A stretch of DNA of 44,669 nucleotides, taken from NCBI GenBank assembly GCA_964507305.1, contig CAZDPQ010000007.1, forward strand, positions 1-44,669. Direction: 5' to 3'. The position numbers and the translations under genes were made by a program. Under the pieces are notes generated by a model. That model ran no database searches. It saw only the letters and a program-made list of their open reading frames with translations, and had not been told where the DNA came from. The stretch is from JAQVYV01 sp964507305 (GTDB lineage Bacteria; Bacillota; Clostridia; Saccharofermentanales; UBA5734). Below, piece by piece: positions 7,160 through 16,224 of this stretch (its first letter is position 1; the number at the start of each line of letters is the position of its first letter).

Positions 7160-8743
7160 CTATTTTGTCACCAGCAAAACGTAGAAAACCGCCGAAGAAC
7201 ACGCGAAAGCCGACACGATCCCATAGAACGCGTATCGGAGAACGGCAGCCGCCGCAGAAGCCTTCGTGGGCGGGCTCTTTTCGTCAGCGGGCAGGCCCTT
7301 TTCGTCAGCGGCAGGAGTGCCTCCCGCCGCGGCAGCCAGCACGAACGCCCCGATCCAGATCAGCGGCGTCGCGTAGCGGATGTTCTGCGTACAGGTGTGC
7401 GCATAGGAAATGCAGAATTGGATATAGGAAAGAAGGAATGTGATCATCAGCAGGACCGTGAAATAACGCAGTCCCCTGTTCCGGAAGCGTTTGTCCCCGG
7501 CCAGCACGAACGGGCAGGCTGCGGTCACCGCGAGGGCCAGGAACGCGTTGATGGCGAAAAGCACCTTCGCGGCGGCATAGATCAGCCCCTCCGGCGCGCT
7601 CAGCGTCTGCTCCCCGAATGTCCCGGTCTTGAGCAGCCCGATGAAAACATTGTGCTCGAAATACGGATCGCCCCACGCGACATACACGCTCTTGAACTGG
7701 TATGCCGAAAAATCCGCGAGCCGCTCGAACAGCGAATAATGGCCGATATACTGATGCGAGGCGGCCCCGAGCGTCGGGATGTACGTGACCGGAAGCCCGA
7801 ACAGGATCTCGTTGCGGACTCCCCACCAGAGCGCGAGCGGGAAGCAGATGGCGCCGAACAGTATGAACTGGAGGAAAAATTTCCTGCGCTGCGGCCGGTC
7901 GCCGATCAGTCTGGAAAGAAACAGGAAGCCGATGGCGACCGCGGCGATCCCGGCGGAAAGTTTCGTCATCATCCCGAGCCCCAGGAAAGCGGCCGCCGCC
8001 GCGATATGCGCGGTGCGCGCCTTTTTGAACCACAGGATCGCGTAATAGATCGCGCCCTGCATCAGCATGATGGAAAGCATGTCGTTGTTGATGCTGCCGG
8101 ACATGATGATGAACGCCGGATAAAAGGCGACAAACGCGTAGGCGGCCGCAAGCTTTCCTTTTTCGAGGCCGAACTCTTCGAATATTTTCAGGGTGAAATA
8201 AAGAAAAACGCCCGAATAGAACATCGTCAGGATCTGGATGTTTTCGCATGCCAGTTGATAGCCGATCCCCGCGGCCGTGTTGATTTTCAGCCAGACGGCG
8301 GCCAGGAAGTGGTGAAGGGGAGGATGGTAGAACTGGAAAACGCTGCTCGGATTGAAATCCGGAAGCCTCCAGTGGTTGTAGAAATATTCGATGTAGCCGG
8401 CGTGCCCTTCCGGCCCGCCGAACGAATAGACGTCATGCTGCCTCTGGGAAATCGTCGTCCCGAGGATATAGACCAGGCGCAGGCCCATGGCCGCCGCCGT
8501 AATCAGCAGGATCCCCCGGCGGGTGTCGAGCTTTCGGAATGCGAAGAGCACGGCCGCCGCGAAAATCAGCGCGGCCGCAAGCACCGAAACGATCAGCCAG
8601 ACCGCGTTTTTCGTATCCGTCAGCCCATTCGCCGCAGCCAGGCCGAACGACACGGCCGCCAGCGAAAATGCGGCCGCCAGGGCGATCACCGCCCGGCCGC
8701 CGGGCCTTCCGTCCGCTTCCTTTTCAGGATCCCTTCGTTTCAT
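7160..8743 (-). CDS. Polytopic membrane glycosyltransferase (GT39/PMT-like)
   Basis: The protein has about 527 residues and eleven to twelve hydrophobic segments. A conserved acidic first outer loop (SQRQHDVYSFGG) and a second motif FYHPPLHH are typical of GT-C enzymes of the GT39/GT83 type, which transfer sugars from polyprenyl-phosphate donors to a surface acceptor. I prefer the ATG at 8743, which follows an AGAAG sequence with 6-bp spacing; an in-frame ATG at 8767 would add eight residues and lacks a good site. Either way the gene overlaps the end of the upstream FAD oxidoreductase, so the two form an operon that probably builds or modifies a cell-surface glycan. The exact sugar and acceptor are unknown. 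Confidence 0.75.
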   Translation of the reverse strand: MKRRDPEKEADGRPGGRAVIALAAAFSLAAVSFGLAAANGLTDTKNAVWLIVSVLAAALIFAAAVLFAFRKLDTRRGILLITAAAMGLRLVYILGTTISQRQHDVYSFGGPEGHAGYIEYFYNHWRLPDFNPSSVFQFYHPPLHHFLAAVWLKINTAAGIGYQLACENIQILTMFYSGVFLYFTLKIFEEFGLEKGKLAAAYAFVAFYPAFIIMSGSINNDMLSIMLMQGAIYYAILWFKKARTAHIAAAAAFLGLGMMTKLSAGIAAVAIGFLFLSRLIGDRPQRRKFFLQFILFGAICFPLALWWGVRNEILFGLPVTYIPTLGAASHQYIGHYSLFERLADFSAYQFKSVYVAWGDPYFEHNVFIGLLKTGTFGEQTLSAPEGLIYAAAKVLFAINAFLALAVTAACPFVLAGDKRFRNRGLRYFTVLLMITFLLSYIQFCISYAHTCTQNIRYATPLIWIGAFVLAAAAGGTPAADEKGLPADEKSPPTKASAAAAVLRYAFYGIVSAFACSSAVFYVLLVTK

Positions 8744-10283
8744 GATATTCTTCTTCGGTGTTGACATCCCATACCGTTTCCCGTCCGATCCCGGGATCCC
8801 TGATGCATTCCGCCGCGCGGAACGCGGTCATCATCGAATGGTCCATGTTGTTGTAGCGGTGCTGCCCGTTCCTGCCGATGCAGTGCAGATTTCCAATACC
8901 GAGCAGGTATTCCCGGATCGAATCCATCTCCGCATACGTGTCGAAATACGCCGGATAGGCCTTCCGCACCCGCTCGCAATGCGCGTCGAGCACGTCGTCC
9001 GCTTCCGCGAACCCGGCCTTTACGAGCTCTTCCGTCGCGAATTGAACGATTTCATCATCGGACTTGTTCCAGAAATCATCGCCCTCGCTGCAGAAATATT
9101 CGAGCCCGATCCATACAGTGTGCAGCGGGTCGCGGAGCATGTACGGCGACCAGTTGTTGAAAACCTGCACCCGGCCGAGCTTCACGCCGGTATCCTGCAC
9201 GTAGATCCAGCAATCCGGGATGATGTCGCTGAGCGTCCGGATCGCTGTCCGGTTCGCAAGCTTCAGGCGCCGCAGCAGAAGACCGGCCGTCACGAAATCC
9301 CTGTACGGAAGCCCCCCGGCCGCCGCCAGAACGTCCGCCGGCGGACGTTCGCCCGAAATGCCGGTGACAAGGTCCCGGACCGGCATCGACGATAAGAAAA
9401 AATCGCCTTCGAACCGCTTTTCGCCCTCCGGCGTATCGCAGACCACTTCCGTGATCCGCTCCCCGCGGACGCAGATTTCCCGCACCCCGTGCCTCATCAG
9501 GATCCGGCCGCCAGCCGCGGCGATCCTCGCTCCGGATTCCTTCCAGAGCTGTCCCGGCCCGAACTTCGGGTACCGGAACTCCTCGATCAGCGACGTCTCG
9601 ACCCTGCGTGACCCCGCCCGCCGGAACCGCTTGCCGAACATGTCCCGGACCAGTGCGAGGATCGAAAGCCCCTTGACCCGCTGCGCCCCCCACGACGCCG
9701 AGATCCCGGACGGATGCCGTCCCCAGAGCTTTTCCGTATACCCTTCGAAAAACATGCCGTACAGCACTTTCCCGAACCGGTTGATGTAGAAATCCTCGAG
9801 CGAATCTTCCCTGCGCTTCCTCACCGCCGAATACAGGTACGACATCACGGCCCGGAAGGTGTTGCGGATCCCCATGCTGCGGAACGTCACGGCGCTCATT
9901 TTGAGCGGATAATCGAAAAACCGCCCTCCGTAGAAAATGCGAGACACCCTCTGCCGGATCAGCATGACCCGGTCCTGCTTCTCCGGATCGGGCCCTCCGG
10001 GCGAGAGCGGTTTCGCCCTGCCGAGCAGGAGATCGTCCGCCGAGGCGGCGCCCTGGACAGGGAGATGGTCTTCCCACCAGGCGGTCACGCGGGCGTTTTT
10101 CGAAAAAAAGCGGTGCCCGCCCATGTCCATGCGATTTCCGTTGTGGTCCACGGTGCGGGAGATCCCTCCCAGGACATCCGTCTCTTCGAGGACCGTCACG
10201 TCATATGCGCCCGGCTCCCGGAGAAGTTCTTCCGCCGCGGTCAGGCCCGCAGGCCCCCCTCCGATGATCACAACCTTTTTCAC
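8724..10283 (-). CDS. FAD-dependent oxidoreductase, UDP-galactopyranose-mutase-like
   Basis: This 519-residue protein has an N-terminal FAD/NAD-binding motif (VVIIGGGPAGLTAAEELL, residues 4-21) and the arrangement of amine-oxidase or UDP-galactopyranose-mutase-like flavoproteins: VLEETDVLGGISRT, MDMGGHRFF and the C-terminal IGRNGQHRYNNMDHSMMTA. I place the start at the GTG at 10283 because GGAGG lies 5 bp upstream. Upstream residues in this frame would be antisense to the thiamine-binding gene. The downstream glycosyltransferase overlaps its end, which suggests a role in modifying a nucleotide- or lipid-linked sugar. It could instead be a desaturase or amine oxidase of the same fold. Confidence 0.75.
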   Translation of the reverse strand: MKKVVIIGGGPAGLTAAEELLREPGAYDVTVLEETDVLGGISRTVDHNGNRMDMGGHRFFSKNARVTAWWEDHLPVQGAASADDLLLGRAKPLSPGGPDPEKQDRVMLIRQRVSRIFYGGRFFDYPLKMSAVTFRSMGIRNTFRAVMSYLYSAVRKRREDSLEDFYINRFGKVLYGMFFEGYTEKLWGRHPSGISASWGAQRVKGLSILALVRDMFGKRFRRAGSRRVETSLIEEFRYPKFGPGQLWKESGARIAAAGGRILMRHGVREICVRGERITEVVCDTPEGEKRFEGDFFLSSMPVRDLVTGISGERPPADVLAAAGGLPYRDFVTAGLLLRRLKLANRTAIRTLSDIIPDCWIYVQDTGVKLGRVQVFNNWSPYMLRDPLHTVWIGLEYFCSEGDDFWNKSDDEIVQFATEELVKAGFAEADDVLDAHCERVRKAYPAYFDTYAEMDSIREYLLGIGNLHCIGRNGQHRYNNMDHSMMTAFRAAECIRDPGIGRETVWDVNTEEEYHETKGS

Positions 10284-10309
10284 ATGCACCTCCGCGCCAT
10301 ATCTAGAAG

Positions 10310-10338
10310 AGATTACCATCGGGCATTTGAAATTGCAA
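10310..10338 (-). promoter_or_regulatory. Promoter of the FAD oxidoreductase-glycosyltransferase operon
   Basis: TTGCAA (10333-10338) and TAATCT (10310-10315) on the minus strand are separated by 17 bp. They precede the GTG at 10283 at a suitable distance and lie divergent to the thiamine-binding gene. Confidence 0.5.
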
Positions 10339-10360
10339 GATTTCCGCCGGGTTCCCGTTC

Positions 10361-10470
10361 CGCGGTTTCCGTTCCCCGGCATTCCGTAGTATAATGATGG
10401 AAAATCCACGATCGGAGAAATGCCATGCCAACCGTCAACATCAGCCTTCAGGTCCTGCCGGTCGTCCCCG
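10361..10470 (+). repeat. Left copy of the 110-bp island-flanking direct repeat
   Basis: This segment holds the promoter region, ribosome binding site and first 15 or so codons of the thiamine-binding gene. It recurs in the same orientation at 42599-42708 with 101 of 110 positions identical by hand alignment and no gaps. The two copies bracket the glycan island. Confidence 0.85.
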
Positions 10471-10712
10471 AAGAACGGATCTACCCCGTCGTGGACAAGG
10501 TCATCGGCTACATCCGCTCCACCGGCGTCATCCATGTCGTCGGTCCGATGGAAACGTCGATGGAGGGCGATTACGACGATCTCATGAAGATCGTGAAGCG
10601 GTGCCAGGAGATCTGTCTCGAGCAGGGCGCCGGCCGCGTGATCTCGGTCATCAAGGTCGACTGGAAGCCCGGCGGTGTCACGATCGATGAGAAGATCGGG
10701 AAATACCGTTAG
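10425..10712 (+). CDS. Thiamine-binding protein, MTH1187/YqgV family
   Basis: This 95-residue protein is typical in length and sequence for the MTH1187/YqgV (DUF77) family. These are small ferredoxin-like proteins that bind thiamine or its precursors in the cytoplasm and are often found beside thiamine transport genes. The core reads VNISLQVLPV, followed by VDKVIGYIRSTG and VVGPMETSMEG, and ends with VISVIKVDWKPGG. GGAG lies 7 bp before the ATG and a TATAAT box sits at 10390-10395 with a weak -35. No thiamine genes are next to it. Its TAG stop overlaps the stop of the convergent GH13 gene, so this is the left junction of the island. Confidence 0.85.
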   Translation: MPTVNISLQVLPVVPEERIYPVVDKVIGYIRSTGVIHVVGPMETSMEGDYDDLMKIVKRCQEICLEQGAGRVISVIKVDWKPGGVTIDEKIGKYR

Positions 10713-12205
10713 GCGGATTCCGTGGCTATCCCGGCTGACAGGCCCTTGGCACAAACCATCACCGCTTCCGTGAATTCGGGACGCAGTTTCAGATCCACTT
10801 TATACAGCGCCTTGCGGCTGCCTGTTTGCAAAACGGTTCCGCTGTATAAATCCACCAGTTCGTATTCGTCGGCCTCTGCAATCTGCATGTCGTCAAACGG
10901 GATCCGTACGGGGATGGTCCTTTCTTCCTTGAACAGATTGGGGAGGACCATGATGCCTCTGCCGCCCGCGAACCGCGCATATGCCTGTATGATCGTGTCA
11001 TTCGCATAGACTTTGCATATATTGCTGTTTCTGTGGTTTGTTGCGTAGAAATGGAAAATTTCAGGATAGCTGCGCCGGATCCGGATCATTTTCTTCACAT
11101 CTTCGAAGAAAATGGTGTTTTCCGGCTTGTCCTTCTCTTCCCAGGATATTTTATTAAAGTACATTACACCGTCTCCGCCGATAAATTCCTTGGGGTTGTT
11201 CCATTCTTCTCCAATATACCAGCAAGGAATGAACGGGGCGAAGATGGCCTGATAGCCGATCCGGACGCGGCTGCCTTGAACGACCGGGCCGTAATGGTCG
11301 TGGCAGCAGAGATTGTGGCAGTAATATTTCTGCATTCCGCTGCGCTTCAGCTTCTGTTCGCTGGCTTTTCCGTGCCCTTTTCCGCTCCGGATGCAGTCCA
11401 CGATGTTATTCCGGAAAAAGTAATCCGTCTGGTTGGTGTCCGTATAGGTCTTCTCGTCCCAGTCATCGTCGAGGCCCATACAGCCCTGCTGAAAATCAAA
11501 GGTGTATTCCTCGTCGGTGGAGCCGCATTCCGCGATGAGGACAACCTTTCTTCCAAGACGCTGCAGCCGCTGCTTGACCTCTTTCCAAAGCTTGTACCCG
11601 GTGATATCCGGTTCCAGATCACAGCGGAATCCGTCAATGCCGGTTTTCATCACGATATCTACTGCGTTTTGAACGTACCATTCGCGGAACCGGCCGTCAA
11701 ACCAGTTGTAGGCATATCCTCCCCAGGTCTCTGCAAACGTTCCATCCTCTTTTTGCTGATAGTATTCTGGATGTGTCCGGATCCATGGGGAATCCTTGGA
11801 TGTTCCCCAGATGGTGATATCGAAGAAAATGCGGATTTTCCGCTTATGGGCTTCTTCCACAAATTGAGCCGCTGCCGCCAAAGCTTCTGCGGGGTCCTTT
11901 GTGTCTGCAATCACCTCGTCAATCCTGGTATGGTCCGAGCAATTGTACCCATTATTGTGTCCGGGCCGGTCGGCTTCTGATTTTTGGAACACCGGGTTGA
12001 TCCAGACGCCGTTGACCCCCATTTCGTTCAGATGGTCCAGTACGCGGACCGCCCCTTTGAAATTGTGAGAAGCATTGGAGGTTTCAATGCGGAACTGCAT
12101 CATGACCAGATCCTTCAGCCATTCCGGAGAAGGGCCGTCGTATAGAGTTTCGGAATCCGGCAAAATGTCCGGAACCAGGCTGGAGTTAGTTATTGATTTT
12201 TCCAT
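10709..12205 (-). CDS. GH13-like glycoside hydrolase, cytosolic paralogue
   Basis: A protein of about 498 residues with no signal peptide, so presumably cytosolic. The (beta/alpha)8 GH13 signatures are present: nucleophile Asp197 in GFRCDLEP, acid/base Glu227 in VLIAECG, and a late HD pair at 303-304 in CCHDH (numbering from ATG 12208). The usual first region, DxxxNH, is altered to FFDITIWGT, as in the two paralogues in this island. The C-terminal beta domain begins near residue 420. AAAGGAG precedes two adjacent ATGs; spacing favours the second, at 12205. It probably hydrolyses imported oligosaccharides. A LacI-type operator lies 15 bp upstream of the first ATG. Linkage specificity cannot be predicted. 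Confidence 0.8.
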   Translation of the reverse strand: MEKSITNSSLVPDILPDSETLYDGPSPEWLKDLVMMQFRIETSNASHNFKGAVRVLDHLNEMGVNGVWINPVFQKSEADRPGHNNGYNCSDHTRIDEVIADTKDPAEALAAAAQFVEEAHKRKIRIFFDITIWGTSKDSPWIRTHPEYYQQKEDGTFAETWGGYAYNWFDGRFREWYVQNAVDIVMKTGIDGFRCDLEPDITGYKLWKEVKQRLQRLGRKVVLIAECGSTDEEYTFDFQQGCMGLDDDWDEKTYTDTNQTDYFFRNNIVDCIRSGKGHGKASEQKLKRSGMQKYYCHNLCCHDHYGPVVQGSRVRIGYQAIFAPFIPCWYIGEEWNNPKEFIGGDGVMYFNKISWEEKDKPENTIFFEDVKKMIRIRRSYPEIFHFYATNHRNSNICKVYANDTIIQAYARFAGGRGIMVLPNLFKEERTIPVRIPFDDMQIAEADEYELVDLYSGTVLQTGSRKALYKVDLKLRPEFTEAVMVCAKGLSAGIATESA

Positions 12206-12222
12206 CATGCTTCTCCTTTAGA

Positions 12223-12236
12223 TTAAAACGCTTAAA
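12223..12236. promoter_or_regulatory. LacI-type operator O1
   Basis: TTAAAACGCTTAAA lies between the promoter and ATG of the cytosolic GH13 gene. It matches the island palindrome TTAAAGCGCTTTAA at most positions. Confidence 0.6.
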
Positions 12237-12476
12237 ATTTTGGGAATTTTTTCTTCCAATGCAAGTATACAGCGAAAGTCGGTGGTTTCAAGTACTTTTA
12301 ATTTATTATAGAATCTTTCCGTTTGCAAGAATCCGGTTCATTATATAAAATTCCTGTCGGCAAAGAGTGGATATTTCCACCTTTCAATCATGATTTTCAG
12401 CAATTCCCTGCGATTTTTTGTGAGAATCAATCTTTTACACATAGAATATGTGCATTATGCATAATTATATATTTTT

Positions 12477-12490
12477 TTAAACCGCTTATT
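12477..12490. promoter_or_regulatory. LacI-type operator O2
   Basis: TTAAACCGCTTATT overlaps the first bases of the -35 box of the binding-protein operon, an arrangement that suits repression. Its right half is less conserved than in O4. Confidence 0.6.
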
Positions 12491-12517
12491 GACTATCAAT
12501 ATGAATAATATTATAAT
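12489..12517 (+). promoter_or_regulatory. Promoter of the binding-protein operon
   Basis: TTGACT (12489-12494), a 17-bp spacer and TATAAT (12512-12517) form a near-consensus promoter reading toward the gene at 12574. Confidence 0.8.
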
Positions 12518-12573
12518 CAATCTGTGATACTTTGAAATTCATGTAATAGTTTCAAATTCGAGGAGGTAATTCC

Positions 12574-14019
12574 ATGAGAAAAAGGCAACTGAAATCCATT
12601 ATCCTGGCCTTGCTGCTGGGAATTGCTCTGCTGGCTGTCACAGCCTGCGGCCAGGGAACGGCAACCCCTGTACAGTCATCCGGCTCCGACGCTTCCAGCG
12701 GATCCGGATCATCCTTATCATATGATGAAGACCCGATTGTGGATATGCAGGGGTATGAATTCGTGATCGGCTCCGCTTGGATGCGGTCAAAGCCCAGTGC
12801 CAATGCAACCGAAGTAGAAATGCTGTTTTTTGACCGAAAAGCTGAAGTCGAGGAGAAGTATAATTGCACCATCCGCCTGATGAATATCTATGCAGACATG
12901 AATACGATGATGCCAAAGATCATGGCTGGCAACAAGGTAGCGGATGTCGTGGATATGATGGCCGACATGTGGCTTCCGGCTTCCAGGGCAGGTTACATCA
13001 TTCCCTGGAACGATGTGCCCGGAATCAACATCGAAGATCCGAGATGGGTCAAAGCGTATACCAATATGACCACCTTTGACGGGAAAAACTGGGGCCTGAA
13101 TTTCATGCGTCCCCCCGAGGTCCGTTCCTGCGTCTTCTTCAACAAGGATTTACTCGCCAGCAACGGCATCACAGAAGACCCCTACCAGCTTGTACGCGAC
13201 GGAAAGTGGACCTTTGATAAATTCCGCGAAATGGCCTTGGCTACAACCAAGGATCTGGATAACGACGGAAAGATGGACACTTATGGCGTACTGGTCATTT
13301 CACCGATCCTGTTTGCCCGCCAGATGATCAATGCAAACGGCGGCGCACTGGCAACCCTGAAAGACGGAAAAGTAATCGGCTCCTATGATTCACCCCAGGC
13401 CCTCACTGCTTTGAACTTTGTGGATGCCCTTGTCAACCAGGATAAATCCTTCATGCTTTGGGATTATATGGCTTCTGAAACCACATGGAACAGCATCCCG
13501 GCAAACGAGGATATCTTCTCGGTATTTACCGAAGGCAAAGCAGCATTCTTCGTCCATGAGTCCTGGGTAGGGAACCAGCAGATCAAACCGAACAGCGACA
13601 AGATCCATTACGGAATGCTGCCGCTGCCGATGGGGCCGGATGCAACCGATTATGTGTCGCCCGCCCATCAATCAAGGGCTTTTACCGTCACATCCACCAA
13701 CAAGGATCTGGACAAAACTGCGATCATCTTCAATGCCCTGGCACGCCCGATGGAAGGCTATGAGGGAGATGATTGGTGGCTCGATGAAGTTCAGCGCGAA
13801 TATTTCCAGGATGACGATACCGACAGCGTGGAAATGTATAAGCTGAATCTGGATAAATCCTATATTGACTTGGGATCCGGTGTGGAAAAACTGACCTTTG
13901 ACTATGGCATAACCGCCATTGCGGCCAGTATTTTCTGGAGATACGGAACGCCTGCAGCCCAAGTCGCAACGATGACTGGTAATTACCAGGACGCGATTGA
14001 TGCGATTTTCAACAAATAA
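12574..14019 (+). CDS. Sugar ABC transporter substrate-binding lipoprotein (CUT1 type)
   Basis: This 481-residue protein has a lipoprotein signal peptide (MRKRQLKSIILALLLG, lipobox AVTAC with Cys25) and a Ser/Gly-rich spacer. The mature region is typical of family-1 extracellular binding proteins: EVEEKYNCTIRLMN, a PKIMAGNKVADVVDMM motif, DGKNWGLNF, FFNKDLL and FTEGKAAFFVHESW. Such proteins capture oligosaccharides at the cell surface and deliver them to MalF/MalG-type permeases. A strong GAGGAGG site precedes the ATG. It is the first gene of a two-gene operon and probably serves one of the two permease pairs at 29148-30983 or 35839-37634. Confidence 0.88.
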   Translation: MRKRQLKSIILALLLGIALLAVTACGQGTATPVQSSGSDASSGSGSSLSYDEDPIVDMQGYEFVIGSAWMRSKPSANATEVEMLFFDRKAEVEEKYNCTIRLMNIYADMNTMMPKIMAGNKVADVVDMMADMWLPASRAGYIIPWNDVPGINIEDPRWVKAYTNMTTFDGKNWGLNFMRPPEVRSCVFFNKDLLASNGITEDPYQLVRDGKWTFDKFREMALATTKDLDNDGKMDTYGVLVISPILFARQMINANGGALATLKDGKVIGSYDSPQALTALNFVDALVNQDKSFMLWDYMASETTWNSIPANEDIFSVFTEGKAAFFVHESWVGNQQIKPNSDKIHYGMLPLPMGPDATDYVSPAHQSRAFTVTSTNKDLDKTAIIFNALARPMEGYEGDDWWLDEVQREYFQDDDTDSVEMYKLNLDKSYIDLGSGVEKLTFDYGITAIAASIFWRYGTPAAQVATMTGNYQDAIDAIFNK

Positions 14020-14082
14020 GAACGAGTAAAGGGACTCATCGACAACATAGCCTTTTTAAAGCCGTTGACCGGTTTCAGGACA

Positions 14083-14116
14083 AAGGCCCGGCCATTCCAG
14101 GAATGTGCCGGGCCTT
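14083..14116 (+). terminator. Intercistronic hairpin after the binding-protein gene
   Basis: A GC-rich stem (AAGGCCCGGC paired with GCCGGGCCTT, extended by ATTCC/GGAAT across a one-base bulge) lies between the binding-protein gene and the next gene. It lacks a long T tract. It probably protects the upstream mRNA or gives partial termination so that the binding protein is made in excess. Confidence 0.55.
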
Positions 14117-14137
14117 ATTAAAGTGCGGAGGGAATTT

Positions 14138-15133
14138 ATGATTTTCAGGAAACAGCATCATTCTCTTTCAAAAACGGCAGCATGGGGAGCAGTGATCGCT
14201 CTGGTGGCAGCAGCGGGCCTGCTGGCTCAGCCGAAGCCGGTGGTACACGCTGCCACCCTGGTTACTCATTATACGCAACCATGGATTACGGATGTTTTGT
14301 GCCATTTTACAGCGGAAGGCGCCCAGAGCATTCCTTTCGGCGTTGCTACCAATTTCGTCTACGGAATGGGAAGCACTTCCTTTAACGAATCCATTTCATG
14401 GTGCGTGCAGGATTTTACATCCTACGGCGTTCCCTCTCCATACCAAAGCTATCAGCGCGGTATAAGCAATTCCAGCTACGGCGCGACTGCAGGCCAGATT
14501 TACGGGAATGGTATGGGTTTTATGGTCAATAAGTTTACCACCGGAAATCCGGATCCCATCGGAGATCTCATGGGAATGCAGTTCATCTATGCGTGGGACA
14601 ACCTGAACCTAAAGCCCTGGAACGGATATGGCACGGACGCGAAGCTGCGCGTACAGACCATGTACGGTACCTCCGGAACCTACCGGACCGGGTCAACGGT
14701 ACAGTACGGCCAGCTATTTATCAATCTGGTCGATACCGCCAGTCAGGACAACCACAATATCTGGTTTGTGATCAGCCTCTGGGACAGCCGCGGCGTCCAG
14801 GCGGAGAGCGTTGCCAGAGATACGGGTATCCCGACCAATTTCGTTGTCAACACCCATCTGACCAGCGGAATGCGATATTGCCAGAGACCCGACTGGTCCA
14901 ACCAATCCAACGGCACGCCGTTTTACGTTTTTTATTGCGCGTATATTTCCAGACAAAATCTGATCAATGCCATATCGGACCTCAATACACAGTTTTCCGA
15001 AAACATGTCTACCAATCCGGATGTGTATGCCATCAACGTGTTGGGGTGCGGACCGGAAATGTATTCGCCGGATGGTTCGAATGGCTGGATTGCCGCAGCT
15101 GAAGGCGAGTGCGGTATTTACACGGAGTACTGA
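14138..15133 (+). CDS. Secreted protein of unknown function, paralogue of the protein at 26651-27943
   Basis: This 331-residue protein has a signal peptide (MIFRKQHHS, then WGAVIALVAAAGLLA, cleavage near VHAA). The mature part is rich in aromatic and polar residues and has no enzyme motif I recognise. Its second half shares a pattern with the secreted protein at 26651-27943: WFVISLWDSR against WFGLPLFDNR, and INVLGCGPEMY against FNIGWEMY. I infer a common beta-sandwich-like domain, perhaps glycan-binding. The ATG at 14138 is chosen for the GGAGG site 6 bp upstream; an earlier in-frame start at 14105 lies in the hairpin. It is co-transcribed with the binding protein and followed by a terminator. 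Confidence 0.75.
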   Translation: MIFRKQHHSLSKTAAWGAVIALVAAAGLLAQPKPVVHAATLVTHYTQPWITDVLCHFTAEGAQSIPFGVATNFVYGMGSTSFNESISWCVQDFTSYGVPSPYQSYQRGISNSSYGATAGQIYGNGMGFMVNKFTTGNPDPIGDLMGMQFIYAWDNLNLKPWNGYGTDAKLRVQTMYGTSGTYRTGSTVQYGQLFINLVDTASQDNHNIWFVISLWDSRGVQAESVARDTGIPTNFVVNTHLTSGMRYCQRPDWSNQSNGTPFYVFYCAYISRQNLINAISDLNTQFSENMSTNPDVYAINVLGCGPEMYSPDGSNGWIAAAEGECGIYTEY

Positions 15134-15189
15134 GCTGAAAGGCTCCGTTTGAATCGATAAACAACGGAAATCCCTGAAACCGGATGACA

Positions 15190-15226
15190 AAAGCCGCAGG
15201 ATCCATTCTTCCTGCGGCTTTCTTTT
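15190..15226. terminator. Bidirectional rho-independent terminator
   Basis: A 12-bp perfect stem (AAAGCCGCAGGA with TCCTGCGGCTTT) and 8-nt loop are followed by TTTCTTTT on the plus strand. The minus strand also has a short T tract. It separates the convergent genes ending at 15133 and 15247. Confidence 0.85.
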
Positions 15227-15246
15227 GCCTTCGTTCGAATACGTTC

Positions 15247-16224
15247 TCAGCGCAGAAGCGCTGCCAGAGTGATCCCGTACAGGCGGTGTCCGTAATCGTT
15301 GGGATGGTTGATATCATTCCGCAAAAGACTTTGCGGGGTTTTCCCATTGTCCAGGGCGTTCTGCCAGACGGACGTCACATCCGCAAAGCAGATGCCGAGT
15401 TTTTCACACACATCCTTTAACGCGGCTCCGTATTGAAAAAGATCGCCGCTGGAATGCTGCCACAAGGGGTTCGGCATGCAAGGCGACAACAGGATCGGAA
15501 CCGCTCCGGAAGCCAGAACCCTTTCCGCCATCTCTGCCATGTTTTTACTGTAATCCGCTATTTCCACAAAATGCGTCCCTTCGAGATCCATTCGAAGATT
15601 CTGGTCGTTCATCCCATATCCGATTGTAACAAGATCCGGGTTCACCGAATCCAGCACCTCGGCAAAGCGATCCGCGCCGCCGCTGCTGGTTTCTCCCCCC
15701 ACAGCGGCATTTTGCACCACTACCTCACAGGAGCCTTTTTCACGAAGAGCATCCGCAAATATGGAAAAGTAAGCATATTCTGGAGAAGAAGCCTCCGCGC
15801 CGGTGCTGATGCTGTCGCCGTAAACCAGATAGGTAAGCTTTTTCCCCGGGCAGTCAAAGGGAATGGTTCGCATTGCCGCTTCTGCCGCGACTTCCTCGTC
15901 CGTACGGTTTTTTACGGAATCATACCGGTAATCCGCATACCACAGGAACGAATCATTGCCGTACCCCGGATAGCGCGTATGATCGAAATGCCGCACATTG
16001 TAAAAGCAGTTTTCACGGTAATCCCTGACAGCAGATCCTTCCAGTGAATGCAGGAGGCCTTTCCCTGCATCCAGGGCAAAGTCCTTCCCCTCCACAAGGA
16101 TTTCTATCTGCATGCCGACGGTCCGGTACATTCGAACCGACCCTGCTTCAAGAGAGTGATAGCGCAGGCCCGCCAGTCCGTCAACCCATACGACGCCTTC
16201 CCTTTTCTGAATTCCCGGCTTCAT
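15247..16224 (-). CDS. SGNH-family esterase, cytosolic
   Basis: This 325-residue protein has an N-terminal beta-rich region (about 1-125) and a C-terminal SGNH hydrolase domain. All blocks are present: GDSIS with nucleophile Ser138, NAAVGG, GYGMNDQ and the DINHPNDYGH block carrying the catalytic Asp and His. There is no signal peptide, so it probably removes acetyl or similar esters from imported sugars. It starts inside the stop of the preceding frameshifted gene (4-bp overlap at 16221-16224) and closes the operon that begins at 21920. The two-part layout recalls CE3 or CE2-type carbohydrate esterases, but the precise family is uncertain. Confidence 0.8.
   Translation of the reverse strand: MKPGIQKREGVVWVDGLAGLRYHSLEAGSVRMYRTVGMQIEILVEGKDFALDAGKGLLHSLEGSAVRDYRENCFYNVRHFDHTRYPGYGNDSFLWYADYRYDSVKNRTDEEVAAEAAMRTIPFDCPGKKLTYLVYGDSISTGAEASSPEYAYFSIFADALREKGSCEVVVQNAAVGGETSSGGADRFAEVLDSVNPDLVTIGYGMNDQNLRMDLEGTHFVEIADYSKNMAEMAERVLASGAVPILLSPCMPNPLWQHSSGDLFQYGAALKDVCEKLGICFADVTSVWQNALDNGKTPQSLLRNDINHPNDYGHRLYGITLAALLR

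Larger units (their letters stand above)
12209..12573. promoter_or_regulatory. Divergent control region between the GH13 gene and the binding-protein operon
   Basis: This 365-bp AT-rich region has no gene I can support. On the minus strand TTGAAA (12286-12291) and TATACT (12264-12269), 16 bp apart, form the likely promoter of the GH13 gene. A perfect 12-bp palindrome, ATTATGCATAAT, lies at 12454-12465. The plus-strand promoter and two LacI-type operators are listed separately. Confidence 0.6.

Noticed and set aside
10284..10754. N-terminal extension of the FAD oxidoreductase frame, running antisense over the thiamine-binding gene
   Set aside because: The sequence is antisense to a recognised gene, and a GTG with a good ribosome binding site starts the FAD-binding motif directly.
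12323..12508. A 61-codon plus-strand frame in the divergent control region
   Set aside because: It has no ribosome binding site, runs through the promoter and operator, and has no family resemblance.
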